Shown here piece after piece: positions 18,033-27,381 of a stretch of 64,000 bases of DNA. The translations under genes were made by a program, and so were the position numbers. The DNA is taken from NCBI GenBank assembly GCA_963744575.1, contig CAVUUF010000016.1:558001-622000 (forward strand), given 5' to 3'. Each line of letters begins with the position of its first letter. Position 1 is the stretch's first letter. The notes beneath the pieces were generated by a model that saw only the letters and a program-made list of their open reading frames with translations, was not told where the DNA came from and did no database searches. This stretch comes from Palsa-504 sp963744575 (GTDB lineage Bacteria; Actinomycetota; Actinomycetes; Streptosporangiales; Streptosporangiaceae).

Positions 18033-18988
18033 GATCCCGCCTGGTGATGCTCGTGGCCGTGATGCTCGCCGCGGCGGCGGTGGGCGCCGCGATCGCCCGC
18101 CTCGCGGCATCGTCTGCGGCTGGGCCGCCGCCGGCGGCGCACGCCACCCTGACCCCCGAACCGGCCGCCTACCTGGGGGCGTTCGAGCCCGACGCGCCAC
18201 CGGGTTACGCGCCGATCGCGAGCTTCGCGCAGGCAGCCGGGCGGCAGCCGAACCTCGTCGGGTATTACAGCGGGTGGGCGGAGCCGTTCGACACGGCGTT
18301 CGCCGAGATGATCCACCAGCACGGCGTCATCCCGTACGTGCAGATCGACCCGACGGACGCCTCGATCGCCGCCATCGTCAAGGGCACGTACGACGACTAC
18401 CTGCGCACATACGCCGACAGCGTGAGCCGCTTCAAGCACGCCGTCGTCATCGGCTTCGGGCACGAGATGAACGCTCGGGGGTACTCGTGGGGATACGGAC
18501 GCGTACCGCCGTCGACGTTCATAGCCGCATGGCGGCACATCGTGACGTTGTTCCGGAGCGAGGGCGCGGACAACGTCACCTGGTTGTGGACGGTCCAGGC
18601 GGATGTGCCTGGCACCGGCCCCGTCGCCTGGTGGTGGCCCGGCGCCCAGTACGTCACCTGGGTCGGCATCGACGGTTACTACTACCGATCCTCCGACACC
18701 TTCGCCACTGTCTTCGGCAAGACCATTACCCAGGTGCGGGCCTTGACGACGGATCCGATCCTGCTGTCGGAAACCGCAGTAGGACCTGCCGCCGGCCAGT
18801 TCGTCAAGATCCTGGACCTGTTCCACGGGATGGCGGCGTACAAGACGCTCGGGCTGGTGTGGTTCGACAAAACTCAGCACGGCAACCTTTACCACCAAGA
18901 CTGGCGAATCGAAGACGACTCGCAAGCTGAGATCTCGTTTCGGCTAGCCGTACGCGACGATATAACGCCCAATGGCCCATCGAGTTAG
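18029..18988 (+). CDS. Secreted/anchored GH26-like glycoside hydrolase (cassette B)
   Basis: The product has 319 residues from the ATG overlapping the GT2 stop (ATGA). A hydrophobic segment at 5-28 is followed by a Pro/Ala-rich linker and one GH26-like domain beginning AAYLGAFEPDAPPGY. The presumed acid/base is Glu146 in GFGHEMN and the presumed nucleophile Glu248 in PILLSETAV. WVGIDGYYY and GLVWFDKTQ are family-typical. The copy is intact and all core motifs are present. It probably acts outside the membrane on the polymer exported by the adjacent GT2. Confidence 0.82.
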   Translation: MRSRLVMLVAVMLAAAAVGAAIARLAASSAAGPPPAAHATLTPEPAAYLGAFEPDAPPGYAPIASFAQAAGRQPNLVGYYSGWAEPFDTAFAEMIHQHGVIPYVQIDPTDASIAAIVKGTYDDYLRTYADSVSRFKHAVVIGFGHEMNARGYSWGYGRVPPSTFIAAWRHIVTLFRSEGADNVTWLWTVQADVPGTGPVAWWWPGAQYVTWVGIDGYYYRSSDTFATVFGKTITQVRALTTDPILLSETAVGPAAGQFVKILDLFHGMAAYKTLGLVWFDKTQHGNLYHQDWRIEDDSQAEISFRLAVRDDITPNGPSS

Positions 18989-19188
18989 GCGCAGGAAATG
19001 AGTAAAACTCAGGAAACCGGACGGAAGCCGCATACTGGTACATGCGCCACAGTTGAGGTTCGGCGCTGATCGGCAGTCAGCGCGCACCGAGAGATGCCGG
19101 GCAGTCCAAAGTAGCCGGGCACCTCGTCGACAGCGCGTTGCCGGAGGCCACGCCAGACGCGGGCGCTGGCCCGGCTCGCGGTGCCGAG

Positions 19189-20689
19189 ATGTTGCCGATC
19201 TCACCTGCGCCAGCGCAATCTAGTGCGCGGAGCGTGCTGGCCGCACGATGGCCATTGTTCTTTGTGCTGGCCGTCCAGGCCGCGCTGTCCCTCCAGCTCG
19301 TCTGGTCTAATACGGCATTCCAGGACGAGGCTCTTTATTTGCGGACTGGTCACCTGGAATGGGCACACTGGCTACACCAAATGCCGATCCCCGACTTTCC
19401 CGCCTATTTCAGTGGTACGCCTGTCATCTACCCGCCACTGGGCGCGGCGGCCGACAGTATAGGCGGACTTGCCGCCGCGCGCGTCCTGTCGCTCTGCTTC
19501 ATGCTCGGGGTCACGGGCCTGCTCTGGGCCACGGCAGGCCGACTTTACGGACGGAGGGCAGCACTGCTGGCCACGGGGTTGTTCGCCACCCTGGCCGGCA
19601 CGCAGTTCCTGGGCGCCTTCGCCACTTTCGACGCGATGGCGTTGTTCCTGCTCGCGCTGGCCGTATGGCTGGGCGTCCGGGCCTCGGACTTCCCGGGCTG
19701 GGCCCGGACGGCTCTCCTCGTCACCGCTGGCCTCGTCCTGGCCGCCGCCGACGCGGTGAAGTACGCGACTGTCTTGTTCACGCCGGTGGCACTGGCCGTC
19801 GTGGCCCTGGCGGGGTGGCGGCGGCGCGAGGGCCCGGCGTGGCCGGCCACGATCATCACCATGCTGTGCTCCTGGCTCGCGCTGGCCGGGGCGGCACTCG
19901 CGGCCGGCGGCCGGAACTACTGGCAGGGCATCACGGCCAGCACCTTGGCCCGTCCGCACGCGGCTGTCCCGGCGACGACCGTGCTGCGCAGCGCGTACAT
20001 CTGGACCAGCCTGATCCTGGTCCTGGCCGTTCTCGGCGTGCTGCTCGCCGTCCACAGCGAAACCCGCGGAAGGCTCCTGCCCGCCGTGCTGGCCGGGGCC
20101 GCGCTGCTGGCCCCGGCCGGACAGGCCGTCCTGCACACCACGGTCAGCCTGCAAAAGCACGTAGTCTTCGGGGCCTGGTTCGCCGCGATCGCCGCGGGCT
20201 ACGCGATGGCGCGCTTGAGCAGGGTCGACCCGGGCCGGGGATGGGCACCGGTGATGGCACTGCCGATCGCCGCCGCCACGTTGTTCGGCTCGATGGCACA
20301 GGCGGCCGCCATGTTCAGGGTCTGGCCGAATGCCGCCGATGTGGTCGGCGTTCTCAGCCGCGGAGATCCGCTCGCATCCCCGCAACTACCTGGCCGAGGA
20401 CTACGACGTCGAGGCCTACTACCTTCGCGCCGAGGCTCCGTGGCCTCGCTGGTCCGGTACCTATACCTTCCGCTACCAGGAAGCGCTTCCGGGGATGGCC
20501 TCCTACGCGGCCGCGATCAGCAGGCACTACTTCTCCCTGGTGATCCTCGACTTCGGGGACACCGCGGCCACCGACACCCAGATCACCGCGGACATGCGCG
20601 CCGCGGGCGGCTATTACGTGCTGGCTCGCGCGGGCCGCTTCACCATCTGGGCCGAACGGTCCCCAGGGAGGCCTCATGTCCCTGACTAA
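19189..20689 (+). pseudogene. GT39-like membrane glycosyltransferase (cassette C), one frameshift
   Basis: From ATG 19189 the protein matches the other GT39-like copies through about 390 residues, including FQDEALYLRTGHLEWAHW (Asp46-Glu47) and about ten membrane helices. After VVGVLSR (near 20362) the frame is lost by one extra G. The correct frame resumes as EIRSHPRNYLAEDYDVEAYY and runs to TAA 20689, overlapping the GT2 start by 14 bp. All other sequence is conserved, so this is either a very recent mutation or a sequencing error. Unrepaired, the protein would lack its last 100 or so residues. Confidence 0.75.
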
Positions 20690-22307
20690 GGCTCCGGCGG
20701 TCGGCCGGCGACCAGCGAACTACCTGCCGCAACCGCCCGACGACCGGGAAAGGTACAAGTACTTCGGTGGTCCGCCCCGCTGGGTTTTCACCTGGCTGCT
20801 GGTCGCATCCGCCGGCGTCCTGTACGGATACATGCGTGTGGCCGAGCATGCCTGGCTGATCGCCCCGGTCATGTGGCTGCTGCTCATGGTCATGGTGCCG
20901 CCACTGGTGGTCAATTTCTGGTTGCGGATGGGCAACCCGCGGCTGACCCGCGCCGAGCACGAGGCCATTGTGGCCGGCCACCGCGAGCACGGCGAGACCG
21001 TGGACGTGTTCCTGCCCAGCTGCGGTGAGCCGCTGGCCCTGCTGGACAACACCTTCCGGTACGTGAGCGCGATGAGCTGGGACGGCCCCAAGGCCGTCTA
21101 CGTGCTCGACGACTCGGCCCGGGATGCGGTGCGTGACCTGACCGACCGGTACCACTTCGTATACGTCGTGCGTCCACGCCCGGGCGAGATGAAGAAGGCC
21201 GGTAACCTCACCCACGCCCTGGGCATCAGCACCGGGGACTTTATCGTGGTCATCGACGCCGACTTCGCCGTCCGGCCGGAGTTCCTCTACGAGACCATGC
21301 CCTACTTTCGCGAGCCCGCGGTCGGCATCGTCCAGACGGCCCAGTACTACGACGTCAGCAACCCGGCCCTGTCCTACATCCAGCGCTACGCGGGAACCCT
21401 GCAGGAGATCTTCTTCCGGTTCATCCAGCCGGCCAGGGACAGGTACAAGGCGGCGATCTGCGCGGGCACCAACCTGGTCTACCGCCGCGCCGCCGTGCTG
21501 GCCGCGGGAGGGTTCGCGCAGGTCCCCATCGGCGAGGACGTCCACTCCGGGGTGAAGCTGGCCTGGGCCGGCTTCGAGACCCGCTACCTGCCGCTGTGCC
21601 TGGCCAAGGGGGTCGCGCCGACCGATTTCGCGTCGCTGGCCAATCAGCAGGCCCGCTGGTGCCGTTCCTCCATGCTGCTCATGATCGACAAGCACTTCCA
21701 GGAAGCGCCGTACACCTGGCAGCAGCGGGCGGCGTTCTGGGCCGCGTTCCTGTACTACATGTCATCGGCGGCGCTGCTGCTCACCGGGCCGTTCCCAACG
21801 CTGACGATGATCTGGTTCTATCCGGGGCGGATCTATCCGCACAACTACTTGCCGATCCTGCCGGCGCTCGCGGCGACTATCTTCGTGTTCCCGGTGCTGA
21901 GCCGTGGCTGGCGGCCGACGATCTACCGCGTATGCATCATCAACGCGTGTTGCCACATGTACTCGGTGTGGTACGCGATCCGCGGGCGCGTCGCCGAGTG
22001 GGTCCCCACTGGCGCTTCGCCCGACCGAGGGCAGGTTCCGGTGACAGTCAACCGGATCCTGTGCAGCTGGATCACGGTCGTCCAGGTGCTTCTGTGGTCG
22101 GGCCTGGCGCTGCGGGTGCACCAGTACGGCTGGCATCCGTACTGGGCGACCGAGGTCTTGGCGGGCGTCCAGCTGTACATGATGGCGCCGCTGCTGACTC
22201 CGAGCAAGGGCATCTGGACGCGACCCGACCGTCCCGAGAGCGGAGGCAGCAGCATGAGACCCTCGGCCGCCCCCGGTGAGCGAGCCCGCACTCACGCAAG
22301 GATCTGA
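20676..22307 (+). CDS. Processive GT2 synthase, divergent paralogue (cassette C)
   Basis: The product has 543 residues from ATG 20676. Motifs are DD 145-146, DAD 194-196, ED 287-288 and QQARW at 324-328. The Tyr of the usual QQYRW found in cassettes A and B is Ala here. It contains the phrase VFLPSCGEPLALLDNTFRYV and two N-terminal plus several C-terminal helices. This enzyme is clearly more divergent than the A/B pair, so it may make a different polymer. The start overlaps the end of the GT39-like gene and a GH26-like remnant follows 26 bp downstream. Confidence 0.85.
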   Translation: MSLTKAPAVGRRPANYLPQPPDDRERYKYFGGPPRWVFTWLLVASAGVLYGYMRVAEHAWLIAPVMWLLLMVMVPPLVVNFWLRMGNPRLTRAEHEAIVAGHREHGETVDVFLPSCGEPLALLDNTFRYVSAMSWDGPKAVYVLDDSARDAVRDLTDRYHFVYVVRPRPGEMKKAGNLTHALGISTGDFIVVIDADFAVRPEFLYETMPYFREPAVGIVQTAQYYDVSNPALSYIQRYAGTLQEIFFRFIQPARDRYKAAICAGTNLVYRRAAVLAAGGFAQVPIGEDVHSGVKLAWAGFETRYLPLCLAKGVAPTDFASLANQQARWCRSSMLLMIDKHFQEAPYTWQQRAAFWAAFLYYMSSAALLLTGPFPTLTMIWFYPGRIYPHNYLPILPALAATIFVFPVLSRGWRPTIYRVCIINACCHMYSVWYAIRGRVAEWVPTGASPDRGQVPVTVNRILCSWITVVQVLLWSGLALRVHQYGWHPYWATEVLAGVQLYMMAPLLTPSKGIWTRPDRPESGGSSMRPSAAPGERARTHARI

Positions 22308-22333
22308 CATGGAGCGGCAGGGAGAGCAATCTC

Positions 22334-23317
22334 GTGAGACATCGCAGCAATAGCAGGCACCGAAGGCGCCGTCGGATCGTCACGACTGGCGCGGCGATCG
22401 TTGCCGTGGTCGCGATCGCGCTTGGCGTCATCGTCTACAACAATCCTCGAGACCGTGCCATCCGGACCGCTGCCCGTCCATCTCCCGCCGGCGTCCGCCT
22501 CCTACCTTGGGGTATATGCGAAAGGGGCCCCCACCTCGTACTCACCGGTGACTGCGAATTCGCGAACGCGATCGGAGCTAATCCGGATGTGGTCATGTAT
22601 TACAGCGGATGGTTCGTTCCATTCCCGCATCCCTTCGCCACCACCGTGGCCAAGCATGGTGCGGCGCCGCTCGTGCAGATGGACCCGGATAAGATTAGCC
22701 TTCGGGAGATAGCCGCCGGGCGATACGACGGCTACCTGAGCTCCTATGCGGAGTCCGTCCGCGCCTACGAACACCCGGTCATCATGAGCTTCGGCCACGA
22801 GATGAACGGCGACTGGTCTCCTGGGGCTACCGGCTCACCTCTCCGGCGGTCTTCGTGGCCGCCTGGCGGCACATCGTCAACATTTTCCGGGCACTCGGAC
22901 GTCCGGAACGTGACCTGGCTGTGGACAGTCAACATCATCAACGACTCCCGCAGCGGTAACATCGACAGCCTTGAACCAATGGTGGCCCGGAAGCTCGTAC
23001 GTGAACCTGGGTGGGGATCGACGGTTATTACCTAAAGCCATCGTGGCAGTTCGCCCCCTTGTTCGGGCCGACTATCGGTGCCGTGCGTGCGCTGACTGGC
23101 GACCCGATCCTCATCGCCGAGACAGGCGCCGTGCAGACACGCGGGCCAGCCAGCGAAGATCACCGACCTGTTCGCCGGCATCCGCTCCTACGGCCTGCTG
23201 GGGTTCGTATGGTTCAACTCCGCGAACACCATCGGTCAGCAATTCGCGATCACCAGTCCCGCGGCCGTCGCCGCGTTCCGCAAGGGCGCCAGCACGTACC
23301 ACCGACCTGGGTCATGA
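22334..23317 (+). pseudogene. GH26-like hydrolase, multiple frameshifts (cassette C)
   Basis: GTG 22334 has a good SD (GGGAGAG). It opens a basic leader RHRRRRRIV and a membrane segment, as in the intact copies. The GH26-like sequence is spread over all three frames. ASYLGVYAKGAPTSYSPV is in one, PDVVMYYSGWFVPF and SFGHEMNGDW in another, WWPGSSYVN and then IDGYYLKPSWQFAPLFG and DPILIAETGA in others, and LFAGIRSYGLLGFVWFN and the TGA at 23317 in the first frame again. At least five indels are needed. The net change is zero: total length is 984 bp, divisible by three. Both catalytic Glu codons survive. Confidence 0.75.
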
Positions 23318-23383
23318 GCAGTTCCCGCAATCTCTAGCCGAATTGATGGCTAGTGCAAACAGGAATGCTGGAGGAACTACGGT

Positions 23384-24403
23384 TTGGCTGACATTCAGCG
23401 TCTGGGACGGCATCGCCAGCGCCGCCGACCCGGCCTCCATCCCGGTCCGCGGCGCCGCAGGCTGACACTGCTGATCGTGATTGCCGCCGCAGGCGCAGCA
23501 GCTGATCCGTCATCGCGCTGGCATCATGTCCCGGGGCGCACGGCCAGAGCCGGGCCATCTCTCGCGCGACATGGCCTATCTCATGCCCGCCACTCCCGGC
23601 TCTTATATCGGGCTATACGCGCACGGGGTCCCCGCCTCATACGCGGAGGTAGGATCGTTTACGGCGGCTACCGGAATCAAGCCGCGGCCTACTCCTCTAC
23701 TACAGCGGATGGCTTGAGCCGTTTCAAGTCGACTTCGCCACGATGGCGGCTGGCAACGGCGCGGTACCGCTCGTGCAGATGAATCCGACAGAGCATCAGC
23801 ATCGACGCTATCGCCACCGGCCGCTACGACAACTATCTGAGCGCCTACGCTCAAGGCTGTCCGCGCCTACCGGCGTCCGGTCATCTTGAGCTTCGGCCAC
23901 GAGATGAACGGTACCTGGTACTCATGGGGCTACCAGCACACCTCCCCGGCGCGTTTTCGTAGCCGCATGGCGGCACATCGTCACCCTCTTCCGGGCGCTG
24001 GGCGCCCAGAACGTCACCTGGCTCTGGACGATCAATACTATCCAAAAGCAACCCAGTGTACCTGCCCCGGGTCCCTGGTGGCCAGGCAGCTCGTATGTGA
24101 ACTGGGTGGGATTGACGGCTACTACACCGAGCTCGTCTTCGGTGTTTGCTTCGGTATTCGGGCCGACTATCGCTGACGTACGCGCGATGACCCGCAAGCC
24201 GATACTCATCGCCGAGACAGCCGCCACGGTAGCCGCTGGCCAGCCGACAAAAATCGCCGATCTGTTCGAGGGAATTCGCCTCTACGGATTGCTCGGGTTC
24301 GTGTGGTTCGACTCCGTCCACACAGTTGGACTGGCGCCTCAGAAGCCCCGCAGCCATCACGGCATTTCGTCGGGCCTATCAGGCGTACCACAGGCCGACA
24401 ATC
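23384..24403 (+). pseudogene. GH26-like hydrolase, multiple frameshifts (second tandem copy)
   Basis: A TTG at 23384 lies 8 bp after GGAGGA and opens MADIQRL plus a membrane segment (RLTLLIVIAAAGAAA). Then the GH26-like core is readable in changing frames: PGSYIGLYAHGVPASYAEVG, LLYYSGWLEPFQVDFA, SFGHEMNGTWYSWGYQHT, NVTWLWTINTIQ, PILIAETAAT, LYGLLGFVWFDS. Six or more single-base indels are required, several of them an extra C (near 23794, 23853 and 23952). The C-terminus (PAAITAFRRAYQAYHRP) runs in frame and without a stop into the next GH26-like gene. The end given is the point where that gene's first plausible ATG occurs. Confidence 0.7.
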
Positions 24404-25765
24404 ATGAACCATCAGCAATCTGGCGAGTCGAGCACCGTGGCAATGGAAGGTGGCTCATCCGGTCGCCGCGATGCATCTATGAGCGCCGCCGAGCAAGCAT
24501 CACCAACACCACCGGTGAGTTTGGAGTCCACTACCATCATGCTGCGTCGGCAGAAATTCGGCTTGGCCATTAACCGGCGGCCCGCGGTCGCTGAAAAGGA
24601 CCCTGACGTTACCGAAGCCCCCGTTGCGTCTGCTGTCCGCCGCAGACGCCGGATCGCAGCGTGGGTCAGTACCGTACTCATCATCGGCGCTGCGGTCCCG
24701 GTCGCTCTGTTCGTGAGATCCAGGCCATCCCCTGCCCCCGAGCAGTCGATACCTTTTATCGGTCTGTACGACCGGAGCTTGCCCCTCTCTTACTCCGGGG
24801 TGGCCGCGTTCACGAAGGCGACCGGAGTCAAGCCAGACATGCTCATGTACTACAGCTCCTGGAATGAGCCGTTCCAGGTCAGCTTCGCCACAACGGCAGC
24901 CGAGCACGGCGAATTGCCTCTCGTGCAGATCAACCCATATGACGTCAGCCTCACTGCTATCGCATCCGGACAGTACGACAGCTACCTGAGCGCTTACGCT
25001 GCGGCGGTTCGTTCCTATCGCCACCCGGTCGTTGTGAGCTTCGGCCACGAAATGAACGGTCACTGGTACCCATGGGCTAACACGCATTCGCCCCCTAGCG
25101 CATTCGTGGCCGCATGGCGGCACATCGTCACCCTGTTCCGCGAGGTAGGAGCTCGGAATGTGACGTGGCTATGGACGGTCAACATCATCGTCACCTCCGG
25201 CAACATTCCTTCTCCAGACCCGTGGTGGCCGGGCAGCTCGTATGTGACCTGGGTCGGGATTGACGGCTACTACTACAATCCATCCTTGAATTTCGCTTCC
25301 TTGTTCGGGCCAACCATCACCGCCGTACGCGAACTGACCGGCGACCCGATACTCATAGCCGAGACAGCAGCGGCGCCCGCTGCAGACCAGTCGGCGAAGA
25401 TCGCCGATCTTTTCCAAGGTGTTCGCCTCTACGGGTTGCTCGGATTCGTATGGTTCTCGGTCGAGAACTACCGCATCAGCCGTCCCGACGCAATCGCCGC
25501 TTTCCACCAGGGGGCCGAGGCGTACCTGAGGCCCGCCATGAACAGCCGACCGCTTCTTACCGGTGCGACAAAAAGCACCTCACAGTTACCTACGCCGCTT
25601 TATCTGACCATTCTGGGCAGTCGGCGCCGACCGAGAGGAGACATCTTGAAACTCACCGTAGTCATACATTGTCTTTACCAGGCCAAGACTGTCGTTTCCT
25701 GCGTCTCGGGCTGCCCAGGTCATACGGGGAACTTCCCTGAGGGAAGGAACCGATATTGTCCGTAA
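24404..25765 (+). CDS. Membrane-anchored GH26-like hydrolase (third tandem copy, intact)
   Basis: From ATG 24404 the product has 453 residues; starts at 24443 or 24479 are also possible and none has a strong SD. It has an unusually long, polar N-terminus of about 80 residues, then a helix at about 86-104, then an intact GH26-like domain from FIGLYDRSLPLSYSGV. Presumed acid/base is Glu216 in SFGHEMN and presumed nucleophile Glu320 in PILIAETAA. After the domain (ending near AYLRPAMNS) an extra tail of about 65 residues with three Cys residues has no counterpart in the other copies. The stop overlaps the next gene. Confidence 0.75.
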   Translation: MNHQQSGESSTVAMEGGSSGRRDASMSAAEQASPTPPVSLESTTIMLRRQKFGLAINRRPAVAEKDPDVTEAPVASAVRRRRRIAAWVSTVLIIGAAVPVALFVRSRPSPAPEQSIPFIGLYDRSLPLSYSGVAAFTKATGVKPDMLMYYSSWNEPFQVSFATTAAEHGELPLVQINPYDVSLTAIASGQYDSYLSAYAAAVRSYRHPVVVSFGHEMNGHWYPWANTHSPPSAFVAAWRHIVTLFREVGARNVTWLWTVNIIVTSGNIPSPDPWWPGSSYVTWVGIDGYYYNPSLNFASLFGPTITAVRELTGDPILIAETAAAPAADQSAKIADLFQGVRLYGLLGFVWFSVENYRISRPDAIAAFHQGAEAYLRPAMNSRPLLTGATKSTSQLPTPLYLTILGSRRRPRGDILKLTVVIHCLYQAKTVVSCVSGCPGHTGNFPEGRNRYCP

Positions 25766-26223
25766 TGCTGCGTCGCACGGTGAGATATTGGGAGATGATT
25801 GCCCTAGTCGCCCTGGTCATACTGGCCGCGAGCATAGGCCAGATAAGCCTCGGGCATTCGATACTGCGAGAGGCGGGCATGTTCCAAGGGCCGACGAGCT
25901 ACACCTCCCTAGCCTTCTTGCATCCGCAGTCTCTGCAGCCGCGGCGGCTGGATCCGAAGCGAGCGAACGTTGACGTGTCATTCGTCATCAACAACGCTGG
26001 CGGTACTCCACGCGACTACCGGTGGTCGGTGACCCTAGCTCAGGGGCGACACACCCACGCAGTGGCCGCAGGAAGTGTTCGCATCCCGTCCGGGCACGGG
26101 GCCACCATCACGCGGTCCGAGCAAATATCATGTACGCAAGGACAGGCGCGGATCGTGGTGAGCCTGGAAAGTCCGGCTGAGTTTATCGATGCCTGGGCCG
26201 CATGTCCGTCTCGGGGGAGCTGA
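25756..26223 (+). CDS. Small membrane-anchored protein, unknown function
   Basis: The product has 155 residues. TTG 25756 is preferred because GGAAGG lies 8 bp upstream; ATG 25765 (overlapping the previous stop, TAATG) would be 17 bp from that SD. One hydrophobic helix at about 11-29 (MIALVALVILAASIGQI) is followed by an external domain. That domain has alternating polar/hydrophobic strands (RANVDVSFVINNAGGTPRDYRWSV), suggesting a small beta-sandwich. A similar arrangement is known from the C-terminal part of DUF1616-type proteins, but the match is weak. It sits between the GH26-like tandem and the glycosyltransferase run. Confidence 0.6.
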   Translation: MSVMLRRTVRYWEMIALVALVILAASIGQISLGHSILREAGMFQGPTSYTSLAFLHPQSLQPRRLDPKRANVDVSFVINNAGGTPRDYRWSVTLAQGRHTHAVAAGSVRIPSGHGATITRSEQISCTQGQARIVVSLESPAEFIDAWAACPSRGS

Positions 26224-26283
26224 AAGTGCATTCTTAGGGCACAGCCCCCGCACAAGTTGTACCGCAGACATTGGAGGAGCGCG

Positions 26284-27381
26284 ATGTCCCCTAAATTGAG
26301 CGTCGTCATCTGCTCGTTCAACGGCGCAGCCGGTGTCGATCGCTGCATGCGCGCGCTGGCCAGGCAGACTATCCGCTCCTGTATGGAGGTAATCGTCGTC
26401 GATGACGGTTCGACTGACGCGACGAGCAACGTCGGCCGAACGCACGCGGCCACAATTGTCCGGCATGCCACCAACCTTGGGTTGGCAGCGGCTCGCAACT
26501 CGGGCATAGACGCAGCCACGGCTCCTGTCGTGGCGTTCCTCGATGACGATTGTGAACCTGAGCCAGAGTGGGCGGAACGACTACTGATGGGCTATGCAGA
26601 AGGAGTCATCGGCGTCGGCGGCCCTATTCTCCTGAGAGAGCACGACGGCTTCGTCCTCGGCTATCTTCAGCGAAATAGCCCATTCAAGCCGCAAGAACTA
26701 AATCTCGCAAAAAGCGACAGCATCTTCTATCGGTTCTATCTCTATCTTTGCCGGCAATGGACGGCGAGAGAAGAGCCTGTCCAGCGGGATGTCTATTCAT
26801 TTCTCGGGGCGAACATGTCGTATCTTCGTCAGCCGCTGATCGACGTCGGCCGGTTCGACGAGAGGTTTAGCTTCGGTGGCGAGGAGCTAGATCTCTGCAT
26901 CCGCCTGAGGCGCGCGTTTCCTTCGGGGCACCTCGTGTTTATTCCCGAAGTCCGGGTGGTGCATCATTTCAAACCCATCAGGAACAACACGAAACTCTCT
27001 TTGCACGACACGCTGCGCCGAAGCCGCGCGTACGGACGAGGATCGGCACGGCTATACCGCAAGTGGCCATCTATGCCGCCCACGTTCTTCCCCGGTCCAC
27101 TCCTCGTCCTAATGATGCTGGGGTCGTCCGGGCAGATTCCCGTGCTTGCAGTGGCTGCGCTCATTATACCGCAACTGCTCTATCCCAAGGGTGTACGTTA
27201 TGCCATTGCGAGCCGCTCCGCTGAGAGCATGCTCGACGCTTACGTACAGCTCGCCCAGGAGACGTGCGGCAACGTTGGATTCCTTGAAGGGCTGTGGCGC
27301 TTCCGTCACCTTGTTCCTGAAGCAAGCAGCAAAGCCTTCCAGGCCATCGATTCCCGGGAAGGGACGGGCCTGGCGCCGTGA
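26284..27381 (+). CDS. GT2-family glycosyltransferase
   Basis: The product has 365 residues from ATG 26284, with a strong SD (GGAGGA, 6 bp upstream). GT-A fold features are LSVVICSFNGA, VIVVDDGSTDAT, the DDD metal site in VAFLDDDCEPEPEW, and FGGEELDLCIRLRR near residue 200. A weakly hydrophobic C-terminal segment (PGPLLVLMMLGSSG, AVAALIIP) may associate with the membrane. It is a non-processive inverting enzyme that likely adds one sugar to a lipid-linked repeat unit. GTGA overlap with the next gene begins a five-gene coupled run to 33812. Confidence 0.88.
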   Translation: MSPKLSVVICSFNGAAGVDRCMRALARQTIRSCMEVIVVDDGSTDATSNVGRTHAATIVRHATNLGLAAARNSGIDAATAPVVAFLDDDCEPEPEWAERLLMGYAEGVIGVGGPILLREHDGFVLGYLQRNSPFKPQELNLAKSDSIFYRFYLYLCRQWTAREEPVQRDVYSFLGANMSYLRQPLIDVGRFDERFSFGGEELDLCIRLRRAFPSGHLVFIPEVRVVHHFKPIRNNTKLSLHDTLRRSRAYGRGSARLYRKWPSMPPTFFPGPLLVLMMLGSSGQIPVLAVAALIIPQLLYPKGVRYAIASRSAESMLDAYVQLAQETCGNVGFLEGLWRFRHLVPEASSKAFQAIDSREGTGLAP

